Source: Candidatus Poribacteria bacterium
GTDB lineage: Bacteria; Poribacteria; WGA-4E; WGA-3G
NCBI GenBank assembly: GCA_022827185.1
Contig: JAJDTM010000005.1
Location: forward strand, 186,001-250,000
Reading direction: 5' to 3'
DNA: 64,000 nucleotides
Part shown: piece by piece, positions 18,192-27,910 of the stretch
Position numbering within the stretch: position 1 is the first letter of the stretch
How the letters are laid out: every line of letters starts with the position of its first letter
The notes under the pieces: generated by a model
Database searches by the model: none
What the model was told of the DNA's origin: nothing
The model's input: the letters and a program-made list of their open reading frames with translations, nothing else
Made by a program: the position numbers and the translations under genes

Positions 18192-19157
18192 ATGAAAAAA
18201 GTCAATATTGCTCTAATCGGCGCGGGTGGCATGGCAAACGGCGTTCATTATCCATCGCTCAGAGAGTGTGAAGATGTTAATCTTGTTGGGCTGTGTGATC
18301 TGGTCCCGTCGAAACTTCAGGCAACAGCAGAAAGATTTGAGATTGATCAGACGTTCGCAGACTATCGGCAGATGCTTGAAAAAACGTCCCCAGATGCTGT
18401 GTATGTTTTGATGCCGCCGCAACATCTATTCCCGATTGTTATCCACTGTCTTTCGCAGCAATTTCACGTTTTTATTGAGAAACCACCGGGTGTTACACTC
18501 CATCAAACTCAGGAGATGGCATTGGCAGCGGAAAAGAACGGTTGTAAAACGATGACCGGTTTTAATCGCCGTTTTATCCCACTTATGCAAAAAGTTAAGA
18601 CCATGGTTGAGGCACGCGGTCCGATTCTTCAATGCATGTCAACCTTCCATAAGAACACGCCGAACGCCCTTTACTACGATGGCGTGATAGACGTTTTGAC
18701 TTGTGACGCGATTCATGCTGTAGATGCGCTCCGATGGCTTGGCGGTGGCGACGTGAAAGCCGTTGCCAGCGACATCAATAGTTTCTATTCTGAGCGTGAG
18801 AACAGTTTCAACGCGCTTGTCAAGTTTACGAGTGGTGCTTCTGGATATCTTTGCACGAATTGGGCGGTTGGTGGACGCATCCATACCTTTGAAATGCATG
18901 CGCGAGAGATTTCCGCCTATATCAACCCTGATGCAGGTGGACGCGCAGTGATTCACACACCTGAAGGTACAACCGAAATCACACCCGAGGCAGCGGCAGA
19001 TTCTGATAAACAGCACAGGACTTACGGATTTTATGGGGAGAGTCGGCATTTTGTTGATTGTATTCAGCAGGACGAACAACCGTTAACCTGTTTCGCAGAT
19101 GCGGTCAAGACGATGGAACTTGTGACGGCTATCTATCAAAATCGGATAGATACTTGA
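18192..19157 (+). CDS. Gfo/Idh/MocA family oxidoreductase
   Basis: This 321-residue protein has an N-terminal Rossmann motif IALIGAGGMANGVHYPSL (residues 5-22) and the family motif VFIEKPPGVTL near residue 93 with the catalytic-site Lys. The C-terminal alpha/beta domain contains CDAIHAVDALRWLGGGD with the conserved HxxD-type segment. It is an NAD(P)-dependent sugar or cyclitol dehydrogenase; the substrate is unknown. The ATG at 18192 follows GAGGAGG (18178-18184), deciding the start over an upstream TTG. It is divergent from the hydantoinase gene and 94 bases upstream of rsmH. Confidence 0.9.
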   Translation: MKKVNIALIGAGGMANGVHYPSLRECEDVNLVGLCDLVPSKLQATAERFEIDQTFADYRQMLEKTSPDAVYVLMPPQHLFPIVIHCLSQQFHVFIEKPPGVTLHQTQEMALAAEKNGCKTMTGFNRRFIPLMQKVKTMVEARGPILQCMSTFHKNTPNALYYDGVIDVLTCDAIHAVDALRWLGGGDVKAVASDINSFYSERENSFNALVKFTSGASGYLCTNWAVGGRIHTFEMHAREISAYINPDAGGRAVIHTPEGTTEITPEAAADSDKQHRTYGFYGESRHFVDCIQQDEQPLTCFADAVKTMELVTAIYQNRIDT

Positions 19158-19251
19158 AGCTGACGGCTAACTGAGAAATAATTGGCATGTTTTTTGCTAA
19201 GGGTTACCTTAATATTTATTGGGAAAGTCACATTGAGGATTTGTAATAAAT

Positions 19252-20202
19252 ATGCACCATATACCAGTTTTATGTCACGAAGTGATTGACTTTCTCAAGC
19301 CGAAGCCGAATGGTGTTTATATAGATGGTACTGTGGGGTTAGGCGGACATAGTGCCGCCATCTTAGAAAACTCCGCACCAGACGGTCGTGTGATTGGCAT
19401 CGATTTAGATGTTGAAGCGCTCGCTATTGCGAAAGGTAGGTTAGGCGATTTTGGGGGACGGTACTCCCTTGTAAACGGCAATTTTGCCGAGATGGATGTC
19501 TTACTCGAAAGACATTCGGTTCATGTCGTAGACGGTATTCTGTTTGACTTAGGGGTGTCATCCCTACAACTGGATACACCACATCGGGGGTTTAGCTTTA
19601 ACCATACGGGTCCTTTGGATATGCGCATGAATGTAGGACGCAGTTTGGACAGGACTTCAGAAGAGACAACACTTACGGCTCTGGAAGTCGTCAACGATAG
19701 CACCATGGAGGTCCTTGCAGATATTTTTAGGCGATATGGTGAGGAACGATTCGCCAAACAGATTGCCGGTCGGGTTGTTCAAGCGAGACAACAAGAACCG
19801 ATAAAAACAACCGCGCAGCTCGCGGAAATTGTCAAGCGGGCTGTCCCCCAAAAGGCATCCAAAGTTCATCCAGCGACGCGTGTGTTTCAGGCACTACGGA
19901 TTCATGTCAACACTGAGTTGGAAAATCTTGTTTCAGGTTTAGATGTCGCGATCCCACTTTTGAAATCGGGCGGTTGCCTGTGTGTCATCACGTTTCATTC
20001 GCTTGAGGATAGAATAGTCAAGCACCGCTTTCAAACATTGGCACGAACGTGCATCTGTCCACCTAAAACACCTATCTGTATTTGCGAACACAATCCATCG
20101 GTAGAAATTATCACAAAGCGTCCGGTGTTACCGAGTGGCACTGAAATTCAACAGAACCCGCGAGCGAGAAGTGCTAAATTACGTGTTGCACGCAAATTGT
20201 AG
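19252..20202 (+). CDS. rsmH: 16S rRNA (cytosine-1402-N4)-methyltransferase RsmH
   Basis: This 316-residue protein begins MHHIPVLCHEVIDFL and has SAM motif I as DGTVGLGGHSAAIL near residue 25. It also has the family signature VDGILFDLGVSSLQLD near 90 and HTGPLDMRMN near 122, and ends FHSLEDRIVK...NPRARSAKLRVARK, all diagnostic for RsmH (MraW). It methylates N4 of C1402 in 16S rRNA, tuning P-site decoding. It opens the dcw cluster; the usual preceding mraZ is absent here, replaced by an oxidoreductase gene. Confidence 0.97.
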   Translation: MHHIPVLCHEVIDFLKPKPNGVYIDGTVGLGGHSAAILENSAPDGRVIGIDLDVEALAIAKGRLGDFGGRYSLVNGNFAEMDVLLERHSVHVVDGILFDLGVSSLQLDTPHRGFSFNHTGPLDMRMNVGRSLDRTSEETTLTALEVVNDSTMEVLADIFRRYGEERFAKQIAGRVVQARQQEPIKTTAQLAEIVKRAVPQKASKVHPATRVFQALRIHVNTELENLVSGLDVAIPLLKSGGCLCVITFHSLEDRIVKHRFQTLARTCICPPKTPICICEHNPSVEIITKRPVLPSGTEIQQNPRARSAKLRVARKL

Positions 20203-20342
20203 TCTCTGAATCCTACGAAAGATTGTATCTTAAATAAGACTTCAACGTTTAGGAAGTAAAGAGTTTTTATGACTAATAAGACACTCGAAAAACCGCAATT
20301 GGGAAGCTGGGTTCCCTAAAATCGGTTAGAAGGCTCAATAAA

Positions 20343-20666
20343 ATGCAAACATCAGATCTCTATTCAGCGCGTATTACGAAAGCAGAGGAACCCAAGCCAA
20401 AGAAAAGGTTCCCGTTGGCTTATATCGTTTTAGGATTATCATTTTGCACCTTTGCTGGGAGTATCTGGTTCTCATCTTACGCTAAAAAGGTTGCTCTACA
20501 ACGGCAGCCCGTCTACGAAAGACAGAAGCACGCTGTTCAGGACGAAATTCATCAACTCGAATTGGAGGAGTCAACTTTAACCAACATTCAAAGGATTCGG
20601 CAAATCGCGGCTGAACTTAAAATGGTTGAACCGACTCAAACTTCGCAGGTAATCTGGGACAAATAG
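20343..20666 (+). CDS. ftsL: FtsL-like cell division protein
   Basis: This 107-residue bitopic protein has a basic N-terminus, one membrane helix near residues 25-45 (AYIVLGLSFCTFAGSIWFSS), then a periplasmic coiled-coil region with heptad-like Leu/Ile spacing (QDEIHQLELEESTLTNIQRI) and a short end. Sequence similarity of FtsL proteins is low; the call rests on topology, size and position between rsmH and ftsI, where ftsL nearly always lies. In the divisome FtsL bridges FtsB/FtsQ and FtsW/FtsI. The 140-bp gap upstream holds only a 16-codon frame starting at 20269 and is otherwise empty. Confidence 0.75.
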   Translation: MQTSDLYSARITKAEEPKPKKRFPLAYIVLGLSFCTFAGSIWFSSYAKKVALQRQPVYERQKHAVQDEIHQLELEESTLTNIQRIRQIAAELKMVEPTQTSQVIWDK

Positions 20667-20740
20667 TTGCGTTTTTTAGGGGTACTTTTTCGCCTTTTTG
20701 GAAGGCATTTGGACTTATCTTAATACTTTATAGGAAAACC

Positions 20741-22540
20741 ATGAAAAACAATTCGCATTTATCCATTCGCCGACTCGTTTTCGTGCTTATTGTACTACAA
20801 GCAGGATTTCTATTGCTGGTAGGTAAGTTGTTCAAGGTACAGGTCTCCAACAATATCGGGCACCAAGAAGCAAGCGAACCCACTTGGCGTTCTCCGCGGA
20901 CAGCCACGATAAAGCGCGGTAAAATCTTGGATAGGCACGGAAATATTTTAGCTTTGAGCCGTCACAGTCTCTCTGTCTATGCCGACCCGAAATATATGAA
21001 GACTGATCCGATAAAAGTTGCTCAAAGATTAGCACCGATTTTAAATATGTCTGAGTCTGAGTTAATTACGCAACTCCGCCGAAAGGATAAACAGTTCGTA
21101 TGGCTCAAGAAGGATTTAGATTATGAACTCCGTGATGAAATTCGTTCCGTTGAGAGAGAGGTTCGTGGTCTAAAGCACGAGGTGGAACAAAAACGGATCT
21201 ACCCAAAAGGTGCCCTTGCATCCCAAGTCATCGGGCATATAAACGATCAGAATATGGGCGAAGGGATTGAGTATCAGTACAACAATTACCTTTTAAGCGC
21301 GCAGGAACGCCAAGCCGCACAACGCGCGAACGCTGCTCAAGCCGAGCTGATAAACCTACTCTCTAATGGTAACTCTACTGATGATTACGGATATAGCGTT
21401 GTCTTGACGCTTGACGAATACCTCCAGTATATTGCCGAAAAGGAATTGGCAGCGGCTTGTAAACAGTGGAACGCGCCGCGGGGTACGGTGATTGTCATGG
21501 CATCACAAACAGCGGAAATATTGGCACTTGCCAGTTACCCTACGTACGATTTGAACGCCTATGCCGTTGAAAATGAGGAAGCAAAAAGAAATTTCGGTGT
21601 TTGGTTCGCGTATGAGCCGGGTTCAATTTTTAAAATTATTGCATCTTCTGCTGTACTCAACGAAAGTATCATGACACCTGAGTCAACGGTTTTTTGCGAG
21701 AACGGTCGATATCGGCTCTCGAATGGCAGAGTTATCCGAGACGTTTCAGCAAAGGGATGGCTGACACTGGAGCAAGTGATTCAAAAATCCAGTAATATCG
21801 GCATGATTAAAGTTGTAAAGCAATTGGGGCATGAGGACTTTAGGACTTATATTGAGAAATACGGTTTTGGGAAACCGACGGGTGTGGATCTACCCTATGA
21901 GCATAGCGGCAGTCTTTATGCAGTCAAGCGTTGGGATACCCACTCTCTCGGTTCCGTCCCTTTTGGACAAGGGATTATGGTAACACCGCTTCAGATGGTA
22001 AACGCGTTAAACGTTATTGCGAACGATGGAAAACTCCTTCTTCCACATATTACACGAGAAATTCGAGACAATAGCGGGAAAGTGATAAAAAAAATATATC
22101 CCATCAAAGTTGAACAAGTTCTGCAGCCGCACATAGCAAAGCAGATGACAGATATACTTGTTGGCGTTGTTGAAGGCGGTAGCGGACGACGGGCGCGTGT
22201 TGAAGGGTATCGTGTGGCTGGAAAGACAGGGACAGCCCAAAAAGCTGAACCCAATGGTAAAGGGTACGCTGGAAGAGAAATCATGTCCTTTATGGGATTC
22301 CTACCCGCGGAGAACCCTATGGTGTCAATAATCGTTATGCTTGATGAACCAACAGGTGCGCGTTTCAGCGGACAAATCGCTGGACCGGTTTTTCAAAAAG
22401 TTGCTACCCAAACGATACAATACTTAAAGCAGACCGAATTTTTCGTACCTCAACCGCAAAAAGCCTCCGATGAATTTGCCCCTGTTGCAACAGAGCAAAC
22501 GCCGACACAACGGCTTACTGTGAAAGGAGAGGGGTTGTGA
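20741..22540 (+). CDS. ftsI: Division transpeptidase FtsI (class B PBP)
   Basis: This 599-residue penicillin-binding protein has an N-terminal membrane helix near 13-33, the dimerisation/pedestal domain beginning ATIKRGKILDRHGNILAL near 54, and the transpeptidase domain. Active-site motifs are visible: SxxK as PGSIFKII near residue 296, SxN as KSSNIGM near 350, and KTGTAQ near 494. It cross-links septal peptidoglycan as the partner of FtsW. No PASTA domains follow, so it is the Gram-negative-like form. Its stop overlaps the start of murE by four bases (GTGA). Confidence 0.95.
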   Translation: MKNNSHLSIRRLVFVLIVLQAGFLLLVGKLFKVQVSNNIGHQEASEPTWRSPRTATIKRGKILDRHGNILALSRHSLSVYADPKYMKTDPIKVAQRLAPILNMSESELITQLRRKDKQFVWLKKDLDYELRDEIRSVEREVRGLKHEVEQKRIYPKGALASQVIGHINDQNMGEGIEYQYNNYLLSAQERQAAQRANAAQAELINLLSNGNSTDDYGYSVVLTLDEYLQYIAEKELAAACKQWNAPRGTVIVMASQTAEILALASYPTYDLNAYAVENEEAKRNFGVWFAYEPGSIFKIIASSAVLNESIMTPESTVFCENGRYRLSNGRVIRDVSAKGWLTLEQVIQKSSNIGMIKVVKQLGHEDFRTYIEKYGFGKPTGVDLPYEHSGSLYAVKRWDTHSLGSVPFGQGIMVTPLQMVNALNVIANDGKLLLPHITREIRDNSGKVIKKIYPIKVEQVLQPHIAKQMTDILVGVVEGGSGRRARVEGYRVAGKTGTAQKAEPNGKGYAGREIMSFMGFLPAENPMVSIIVMLDEPTGARFSGQIAGPVFQKVATQTIQYLKQTEFFVPQPQKASDEFAPVATEQTPTQRLTVKGEGL

Positions 22541-24015
22541 GGTTTCGTGAACTGCTCCACGGTCTGAACCCTATTGCAACTACCGGGTCATCTGACATTG
22601 ATATTACCGGTATCGCCACCGACAATCGGCAAGTCAAGCAAGGGAACGTTTTTGTTTGCTACCAAGGGATTAGTGTAGACAGTCATATTTTTATTGCTGA
22701 CGCGCTCGAAAAGGGAGCAGTCGCTATCATTGGTGAAAAGCCAGGAACGGCATTAGGAATACCAACAGTGCCTGTGCCCTATGTGCAAGTTCCCAACGGA
22801 CGACGCGCTATATCCTTACTCGCCGCTAATTGGCACGGAAACCCCGCGAAACACCTCAAACTCATCGGTATTACAGGCACCAACGGTAAAACATCAACTG
22901 CCCATCTCATACATACGATCCTCAAATCAAATGGACGAAAGACTGCACTCATTGGGACAGTTGGACACCAGTATACAAACGCTCAAGGTGAAGAGAAAAC
23001 ACTCCCAGCTGCTCTGACAACCCCCGACGCTTTCGCTCTCCATGCCCTCTTCAAACAATTCACCGAGGAAGGCGTAGAATACGTTACAATGGAGACCTCC
23101 TCCCAAGGACTCGCACTACAACGGTTGGCAGGACTCGTTTTTGATACCGCAGTCTTTACCAATTTCACCCAAGACCATCTTGATTACCATCAGACAATGG
23201 AGGAATACTTGAAGGCGAAACTCATGCTATTTGAGCAACTCGGTAAAGATGGGTTCGCAGTTTTAAATAGCGATTCGCCTGTGGCAAAACGCATTGCCGA
23301 GGTTTGTCCAGACGCACGACTTTTAACGTATGGACTTAGCGACAAAGCCGACCTATACGCCGAAGACATAGCATCTTCTCTTAATCAATTAGCATTTACA
23401 GCGGTTACGACAGAAGAGCGGTTCCGGACGCAATTACGATTACTCGGACAATATAACCTTTACAATGCACTCGCTGCGATTGCTGTTGGGATCTGTTATC
23501 GTTGTCCAGTCTCAGCAATCCAGACAGGACTCGCTAATACGGTAGTACCCGGACGATTTGAACTTATTGATCGAGGTCAGGACTTCGCTGTTATTGTCGA
23601 TTATGCACATACGCCTGACGGTTTAGAAAACGTGCTAACTGCCGCGAAACATATTACCGAACGGGAACTGATTTGCGTTTTCGGATGTGGCGGTGACCGA
23701 GATAACGGAAAACGTCCTAAAATGGGAAATATTTCTGCCCGAATCGCGGATTACAGTATAATTACGTCTGATAATCCACGGACTGAGAACCCTGACACAA
23801 TTATTGCACAGGTTGTGTCAAATTTACCACATGACACCAAATATGTGTGTATTTCGGACAGGCGAGAGGCAATCCATCACGCAATTACCACAGCAAAATC
23901 TGGAGATATGGTCGTAATTGCAGGTAAAGGACATGAGGATTATCAAGAAATCCATGGGAAAAGATTTCCGTTTGATGATAGAGTTGTCGCCTCGGATGTT
24001 TTGGAATCTCTATAG
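22537..24015 (+). CDS. murE: UDP-MurNAc-tripeptide ligase MurE
   Basis: This 492-residue Mur ligase starts with GTG overlapping the ftsI stop. The ATP-binding motif is GITGTNGKTSTAHLI near residue 111; the central domain contains FTNFTQDHLDYHQTMEEYLK with the carbamylated-Lys region; and the C-terminal domain has the specificity motif SDNPRTENP near residue 412. DNPR indicates addition of meso-diaminopimelate rather than lysine, so the stem peptide is predicted to be meso-DAP type. It works in the cytoplasm on UDP-MurNAc-L-Ala-D-Glu. Confidence 0.96.
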   Translation: MRFRELLHGLNPIATTGSSDIDITGIATDNRQVKQGNVFVCYQGISVDSHIFIADALEKGAVAIIGEKPGTALGIPTVPVPYVQVPNGRRAISLLAANWHGNPAKHLKLIGITGTNGKTSTAHLIHTILKSNGRKTALIGTVGHQYTNAQGEEKTLPAALTTPDAFALHALFKQFTEEGVEYVTMETSSQGLALQRLAGLVFDTAVFTNFTQDHLDYHQTMEEYLKAKLMLFEQLGKDGFAVLNSDSPVAKRIAEVCPDARLLTYGLSDKADLYAEDIASSLNQLAFTAVTTEERFRTQLRLLGQYNLYNALAAIAVGICYRCPVSAIQTGLANTVVPGRFELIDRGQDFAVIVDYAHTPDGLENVLTAAKHITERELICVFGCGGDRDNGKRPKMGNISARIADYSIITSDNPRTENPDTIIAQVVSNLPHDTKYVCISDRREAIHHAITTAKSGDMVVIAGKGHEDYQEIHGKRFPFDDRVVASDVLESL

Positions 24016-24101
24016 ACATGGCATTCCGCTGGCGTGCTTAAGTGGAAGTTAAAAAGGTTCCGAATATTTCTAAAAGTTTAGCAAGTGTGAAATGTTCATA
24101 G

Positions 24102-24863
24102 ATGCCAAGCACAGAAATTAACAACCTCAACGTCTCATATCAGGTAGCAGGGGAAGGCGACGTGGTACTTCTGCTGCACGGCTGGGGTGGTGAAGCCGCA
24201 AGTTTTCAACCCGTTTTTGAATGGCTTGCGCAATCTCATAAAGTTTATGCCCTTGATTTGCCCGGATTCGGTAAGAGTCAGGTGCCACCTACCGCATGGG
24301 ATTCATCTGATTACGCACGGTTTGTCACAGCATTTCTGGAAAAATTTAGCATTCCAAAAGCACACCTCATTGGTCACTCATTTGGCGGTAGGATTTCCAT
24401 CATTCTCTCAGCCGAGCATCCTGAAAAAGTTGATAAACTTATTCTGGTTGATAGTGCCGGAATTAGACCTCGACGCACCGCCAAATACTACTTTCGGGTA
24501 GGTATAGCCAAAATTGGTAAGTTGCTCCGTCTGTGTGGTACACTCGGTGTTCGTCTCGCAAACGCGATGTCTGCCCGCCTCGGTTCCAAAGACTATCAGG
24601 ATGCCGGAGAGATGCGAGCTACACTTGTTAAGGTCGTAAATCAGGACTTACGTTCTCTATTACCGCGGATATCCGCATCAACACTGCTAATCTGGGGTGA
24701 AAACGATAAGGATACGCCTGTATCCTTCGGACAAATCATGGAGAAAGAGATACCTGACGCGGGGTTGGTCGTCCTCAAGGAAGCGGGACATTTTTCCTAT
24801 CTCGATAAATTCCCACAGTTTTGTCGAATTGTCGCAAGTTTCTTAAAGATCGCGAATGCGTAG
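24102..24863 (+). CDS. Alpha/beta hydrolase lodged between murE and murF
   Basis: This 253-residue hydrolase has the oxyanion region LLLHGWGGEAASF near residue 24, the nucleophile elbow HLIGHSFGGRISI near residue 87 (Ser), the acid segment LLIWGENDKDTPV (Asp) and the catalytic His in EAGHFSYLDKF near 234. All triad residues are present, so it should be active, perhaps as an esterase or amidase. There is no signal peptide. It ends 29 bases before the membrane-anchored murF start and is in the same operon. The position inside the dcw cluster suggests a role in precursor metabolism or lipid-linked wall chemistry, but no substrate can be named. Confidence 0.85.
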   Translation: MPSTEINNLNVSYQVAGEGDVVLLLHGWGGEAASFQPVFEWLAQSHKVYALDLPGFGKSQVPPTAWDSSDYARFVTAFLEKFSIPKAHLIGHSFGGRISIILSAEHPEKVDKLILVDSAGIRPRRTAKYYFRVGIAKIGKLLRLCGTLGVRLANAMSARLGSKDYQDAGEMRATLVKVVNQDLRSLLPRISASTLLIWGENDKDTPVSFGQIMEKEIPDAGLVVLKEAGHFSYLDKFPQFCRIVASFLKIANA

Positions 24864-24892
24864 ATATAGTGTTAATAGAAGGAAAGAGAGGA

Positions 24893-26545
24893 ATGATTTT
24901 AGAAAAGATAAGTACTGTACTTTTCTACTGCACAACGTTAGCGTGTTTAGTAAGGGCTGTCGTCAGAACAACAAGTGGACTTCATATACTCCAACTTGAT
25001 GGCTACAAGACAGGCAGATACTTGAAGTGGATGCGTCAGCACCTGAAGAACTGCTTTGAAGTTAAAGAGATCTTGATCGTTGGCGGTTTTCTTGTCCTCG
25101 CGGCGTTTTATCCACAGTATCACAACACGTGGCTTTTCCCCGCGCTTTGCCTTGCGTGGGGCGGATTTCAAGTCTATGTGAGTACCCGACGGAAAACCAT
25201 CAAAGCGAAAAAACCGCTCGTCTATACGGCACGCGCAAAACGGGTGTTCGGACTTTCGATGTGTCTGCTTGTCGGTCTTGCGGCAACACTTGTGTTAATA
25301 GCAGAAAGCAGCCCGTGGGGAATTGCGATTTTCCTTTTTAGTGAAGTAGCCGTTATCAATTTAACTGTTGCGAACCTTCTCATTTATCCTTTGGAACGGA
25401 CGATAAATGGTGCATATCTTCTTTCTGCAAGAAAGCGAATCAAGACCCTTCAACCGAGAGTCATCGGTATTACTGGAAGTTATGGCAAAACAAGCACGAA
25501 GTATATTTTACATCAAATTTTATCGCAAAAATTCAATACCTTGATGACACCGGATAGTTATAACACACCGATGGGCATTTGCAAGGTGATCCGCGGTGAT
25601 CTCGCACCCGAACACGAGATCTTTATCGTTGAAATGGGTGCCTACAAACGCGGGGACATCCGCGAATTGTGTAATTTAGCATCACCGGAAATCGGCATTC
25701 TCACGGCTGTTGGACCGCAACACTTGGAACGATTTAAAAGCATAGAGAATATCGCAAAAGGAAAATATGAACTGATTGAGTCGCTACCATCGGATGGTCT
25801 TGCTGTCTTCAATTGCGACAACAAAATTTGCGCCGAACTTGCCGATAAACGGGAGCAAGATGGTAGTCCAGTACGCCGCTATGCGACAGAACCGTTTCCC
25901 GTACCTTCTGTTTCTGATAAGGTCAATTTAACTGCCACAAATATTCGACATACCACCGAAGGGCTTGCATTCACGGCACATATAGGTGTAGACACAGCGG
26001 ACATTGCTGATGCAGAGATTCAGACCCAACTTTTAGGACAGCATAACGTATCCAACATCCTCGCTGCTACGGCAGTTGCCATAGAATGTGGCATGACGCT
26101 TGAAGAAATTCGGGAAGCAATCGCCAACGTTGAACCTGTCCCGCATCGGTTACAATTGACAACCGGTGTAGGTGACGTAACTATTATTGATGACAGTTTC
26201 AATGCGAATCCTGTCGGCGCGAAAGCGGCACTTGAGGTGCTCACCGAAATTGGAGATGGCAAAAAGGTGTTGGTGACACCCGGCATGGTAGAGCTCGGTG
26301 AAAGAGAATACGAAGAGAATAAACGGTTCGGAGAACAAGCTGCCGATGTTTGTGATTTGGTTATTTTGGTCGGACCTACGCGAACCAGACCAATTTTGGA
26401 TGGCTTGAAGGCAGCTGAATATCCAAGTCAGCAGATTATCGTCGCCCTTAACTTGGAAGAAGTCAAACAACATTTAGCAACACAAATGAAAGCTGGAGAT
26501 GTTGTTCTTTTTGAGAACGACCTCCCTGACAACTATAAGGAATAG
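24893..26545 (+). CDS. murF: MurF-like ligase with N-terminal membrane domain
   Basis: This 550-residue protein carries about 180 N-terminal residues with several hydrophobic helices (ISTVLFYCTTLACLVRAVV, VKEILIVGGFLVLAAFY, GLSMCLLVGLAATLVLIAE, AIFLFSEVAVINLTVANLLI). A Mur ligase follows: GITGSYGKTSTKYIL near residue 193, EMGAYKRGDIRELC, LGQHNVSNILAATAVA, and DDSFNANPVGAKAAL, the MurF hallmark. It should add D-Ala-D-Ala to UDP-MurNAc-tripeptide, here at the membrane. Ordinary MurF is soluble and about 450 residues. The ATG at 24893 with GAGAGG just upstream is preferred to an in-frame start inside the hydrolase gene. The canonical N-terminal substrate domain of MurF is replaced by the membrane region. 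Confidence 0.85.
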   Translation: MILEKISTVLFYCTTLACLVRAVVRTTSGLHILQLDGYKTGRYLKWMRQHLKNCFEVKEILIVGGFLVLAAFYPQYHNTWLFPALCLAWGGFQVYVSTRRKTIKAKKPLVYTARAKRVFGLSMCLLVGLAATLVLIAESSPWGIAIFLFSEVAVINLTVANLLIYPLERTINGAYLLSARKRIKTLQPRVIGITGSYGKTSTKYILHQILSQKFNTLMTPDSYNTPMGICKVIRGDLAPEHEIFIVEMGAYKRGDIRELCNLASPEIGILTAVGPQHLERFKSIENIAKGKYELIESLPSDGLAVFNCDNKICAELADKREQDGSPVRRYATEPFPVPSVSDKVNLTATNIRHTTEGLAFTAHIGVDTADIADAEIQTQLLGQHNVSNILAATAVAIECGMTLEEIREAIANVEPVPHRLQLTTGVGDVTIIDDSFNANPVGAKAALEVLTEIGDGKKVLVTPGMVELGEREYEENKRFGEQAADVCDLVILVGPTRTRPILDGLKAAEYPSQQIIVALNLEEVKQHLATQMKAGDVVLFENDLPDNYKE

Positions 26546-26547
26546 TC

Positions 26548-26582
26548 GTCAGTTATCAGTTCGCTCCGCACTGATAACTGAC
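26548..26582. repeat. Perfect 13-bp inverted repeat between murF and ddl
   Basis: GTCAGTTATCAGT (26548-26560) pairs with ACTGATAACTGAC (26570-26582) around a 9-base loop. No T-run follows, so it is not a classical terminator. It sits in the only gap between murF and ddl and may modulate readthrough or be a mobile palindrome. Confidence 0.6.
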
Positions 26583-26594
26583 AACTCATAAAAA

Positions 26595-27800
26595 ATGTCA
26601 AAACACAACGTAGCCCTTATATTTGGTGGATGTACACCTGAACATGAAGTCTCAATCGTAACCGCGCACCAGGTCTGCCTCGCTTTACAAGAAAACCATC
26701 ATGTTTTCCCCATTTACGTCACGAAGAACGGTGAATGGTTAACCGGTGATGCGCTTCGCGATTTATCTACCTTTACTAACGGGACACTCCCACATCCTTC
26801 TGATTTCGACAAAGTTGCTGTCGAGTTTCACCCTGAACCGAAATTCGTTATTAACGCCAAACATTGGCTCGGCCAGAAGGTTCGGAAAAGAACTGTCCTT
26901 CCGATAGATGTCGTTTTTCCAGCAATACACGGCATGCATGGTGAAGATGGAACGCTCCAAGGGTTGTTAGAACTCATGAACCTGCCTTACATTGGTGCGG
27001 GTGTTGTCGGCTCTGCTGTCGGTATGGATAAAATTATGATGAAGGCGGTTCTCAACGAAAATGAACTGCCAATACTCCCATATTTATGGTGGACGCAATA
27101 TGGGTGGGAAACACAACGCGATGAGATTATCGAGGATGTAGAGACAACACTTACCTATCCACTCTTCGTCAAACCTGCCATGGGTGGGTCGAGTATTGGT
27201 GTCAGCCATGTCAACAACCAGACGGAACTCGTCAGTGCTGTCGAAGTGGCGGGCCATTACTCACGTAGAATACTTGTTGAGAAAGCCGTTGAGGATCCTG
27301 TTGAAATTAACTGTGCCGTGATGGGTACAGAAGAACCGGCAGCCTCTGTGTGCGAGCAACCCTTAACGCAGGCGAATTTTCTCAGTTTTGATGATAAATA
27401 TATCCATCAAGAAGAGGCATCTTCGGGAATGGCGGGAGCGGATCGAAAAATTCCTGCACCCATTTCGGAAGAATTGTCGTTACATATACAAGAACTTGCC
27501 ACCCGTGCTTTTCAGGTTTTAGATTGTGCCGGTGTTGCGCGTATCGACTGCCTCGTAGATGTTGATCAAAACGTCTATGTAAATGAGATTAATACCATCC
27601 CCGGTTCGTATAGTTATTACTTGTGGGTACATCAGGGCATTGAGTTTCCGCAACTTGTATCAGAACTTATTGATTTAGCACTTACAGTACATGCGCAAAA
27701 GAATTCACTAACTTATACTTATACGACCAACCTCCTAAGTCAAGCAGATGCGAGCCTCGCCAAATTGAAGAGCGATGGAAAACTTGGAGACAGGGCGTAA
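26595..27800 (+). CDS. ddl: D-alanine--D-alanine ligase
   Basis: This 401-residue ATP-grasp ligase starts HNVALIFGGCTPEHEVSIVTA, the D-Ala--D-Ala ligase N-terminal pattern (GGxSxEHEVS). Other marks are HGMHGEDGTLQGLLELMNLP, YIGAGVVGSAVGMDKIMMK, FVKPAMGGSSIGVSHV, and VARIDCLVDVDQNVYVNEIN followed by TIPGSYSYYLW. It supplies the dipeptide used by MurF. It is longer than usual (about 310-370) because of a short C-terminal extension and an insert near residue 65. Its place right after murF, rather than near ftsQ, is unusual but functionally apt. No clear ribosome site precedes the ATG. Confidence 0.95.
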   Translation: MSKHNVALIFGGCTPEHEVSIVTAHQVCLALQENHHVFPIYVTKNGEWLTGDALRDLSTFTNGTLPHPSDFDKVAVEFHPEPKFVINAKHWLGQKVRKRTVLPIDVVFPAIHGMHGEDGTLQGLLELMNLPYIGAGVVGSAVGMDKIMMKAVLNENELPILPYLWWTQYGWETQRDEIIEDVETTLTYPLFVKPAMGGSSIGVSHVNNQTELVSAVEVAGHYSRRILVEKAVEDPVEINCAVMGTEEPAASVCEQPLTQANFLSFDDKYIHQEEASSGMAGADRKIPAPISEELSLHIQELATRAFQVLDCAGVARIDCLVDVDQNVYVNEINTIPGSYSYYLWVHQGIEFPQLVSELIDLALTVHAQKNSLTYTYTTNLLSQADASLAKLKSDGKLGDRA

Positions 27801-27910
27801 AACCTTATAGCGGTGTTCCTTGTCAAAATTCCAAAATGTCTCTGATCGAATGTCGAACGCACCGTAGCGACCTTAAGTGAGATGCAAGTCAACCGAAAGC
27901 TGCACAAGAA

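Noticed and set aside
20269..20319. A 16-codon frame between rsmH and ftsL starting ATGACTAATAAG
   Set aside because: Too short to judge, with no clear ribosome site; probably chance in a 140-bp gap.
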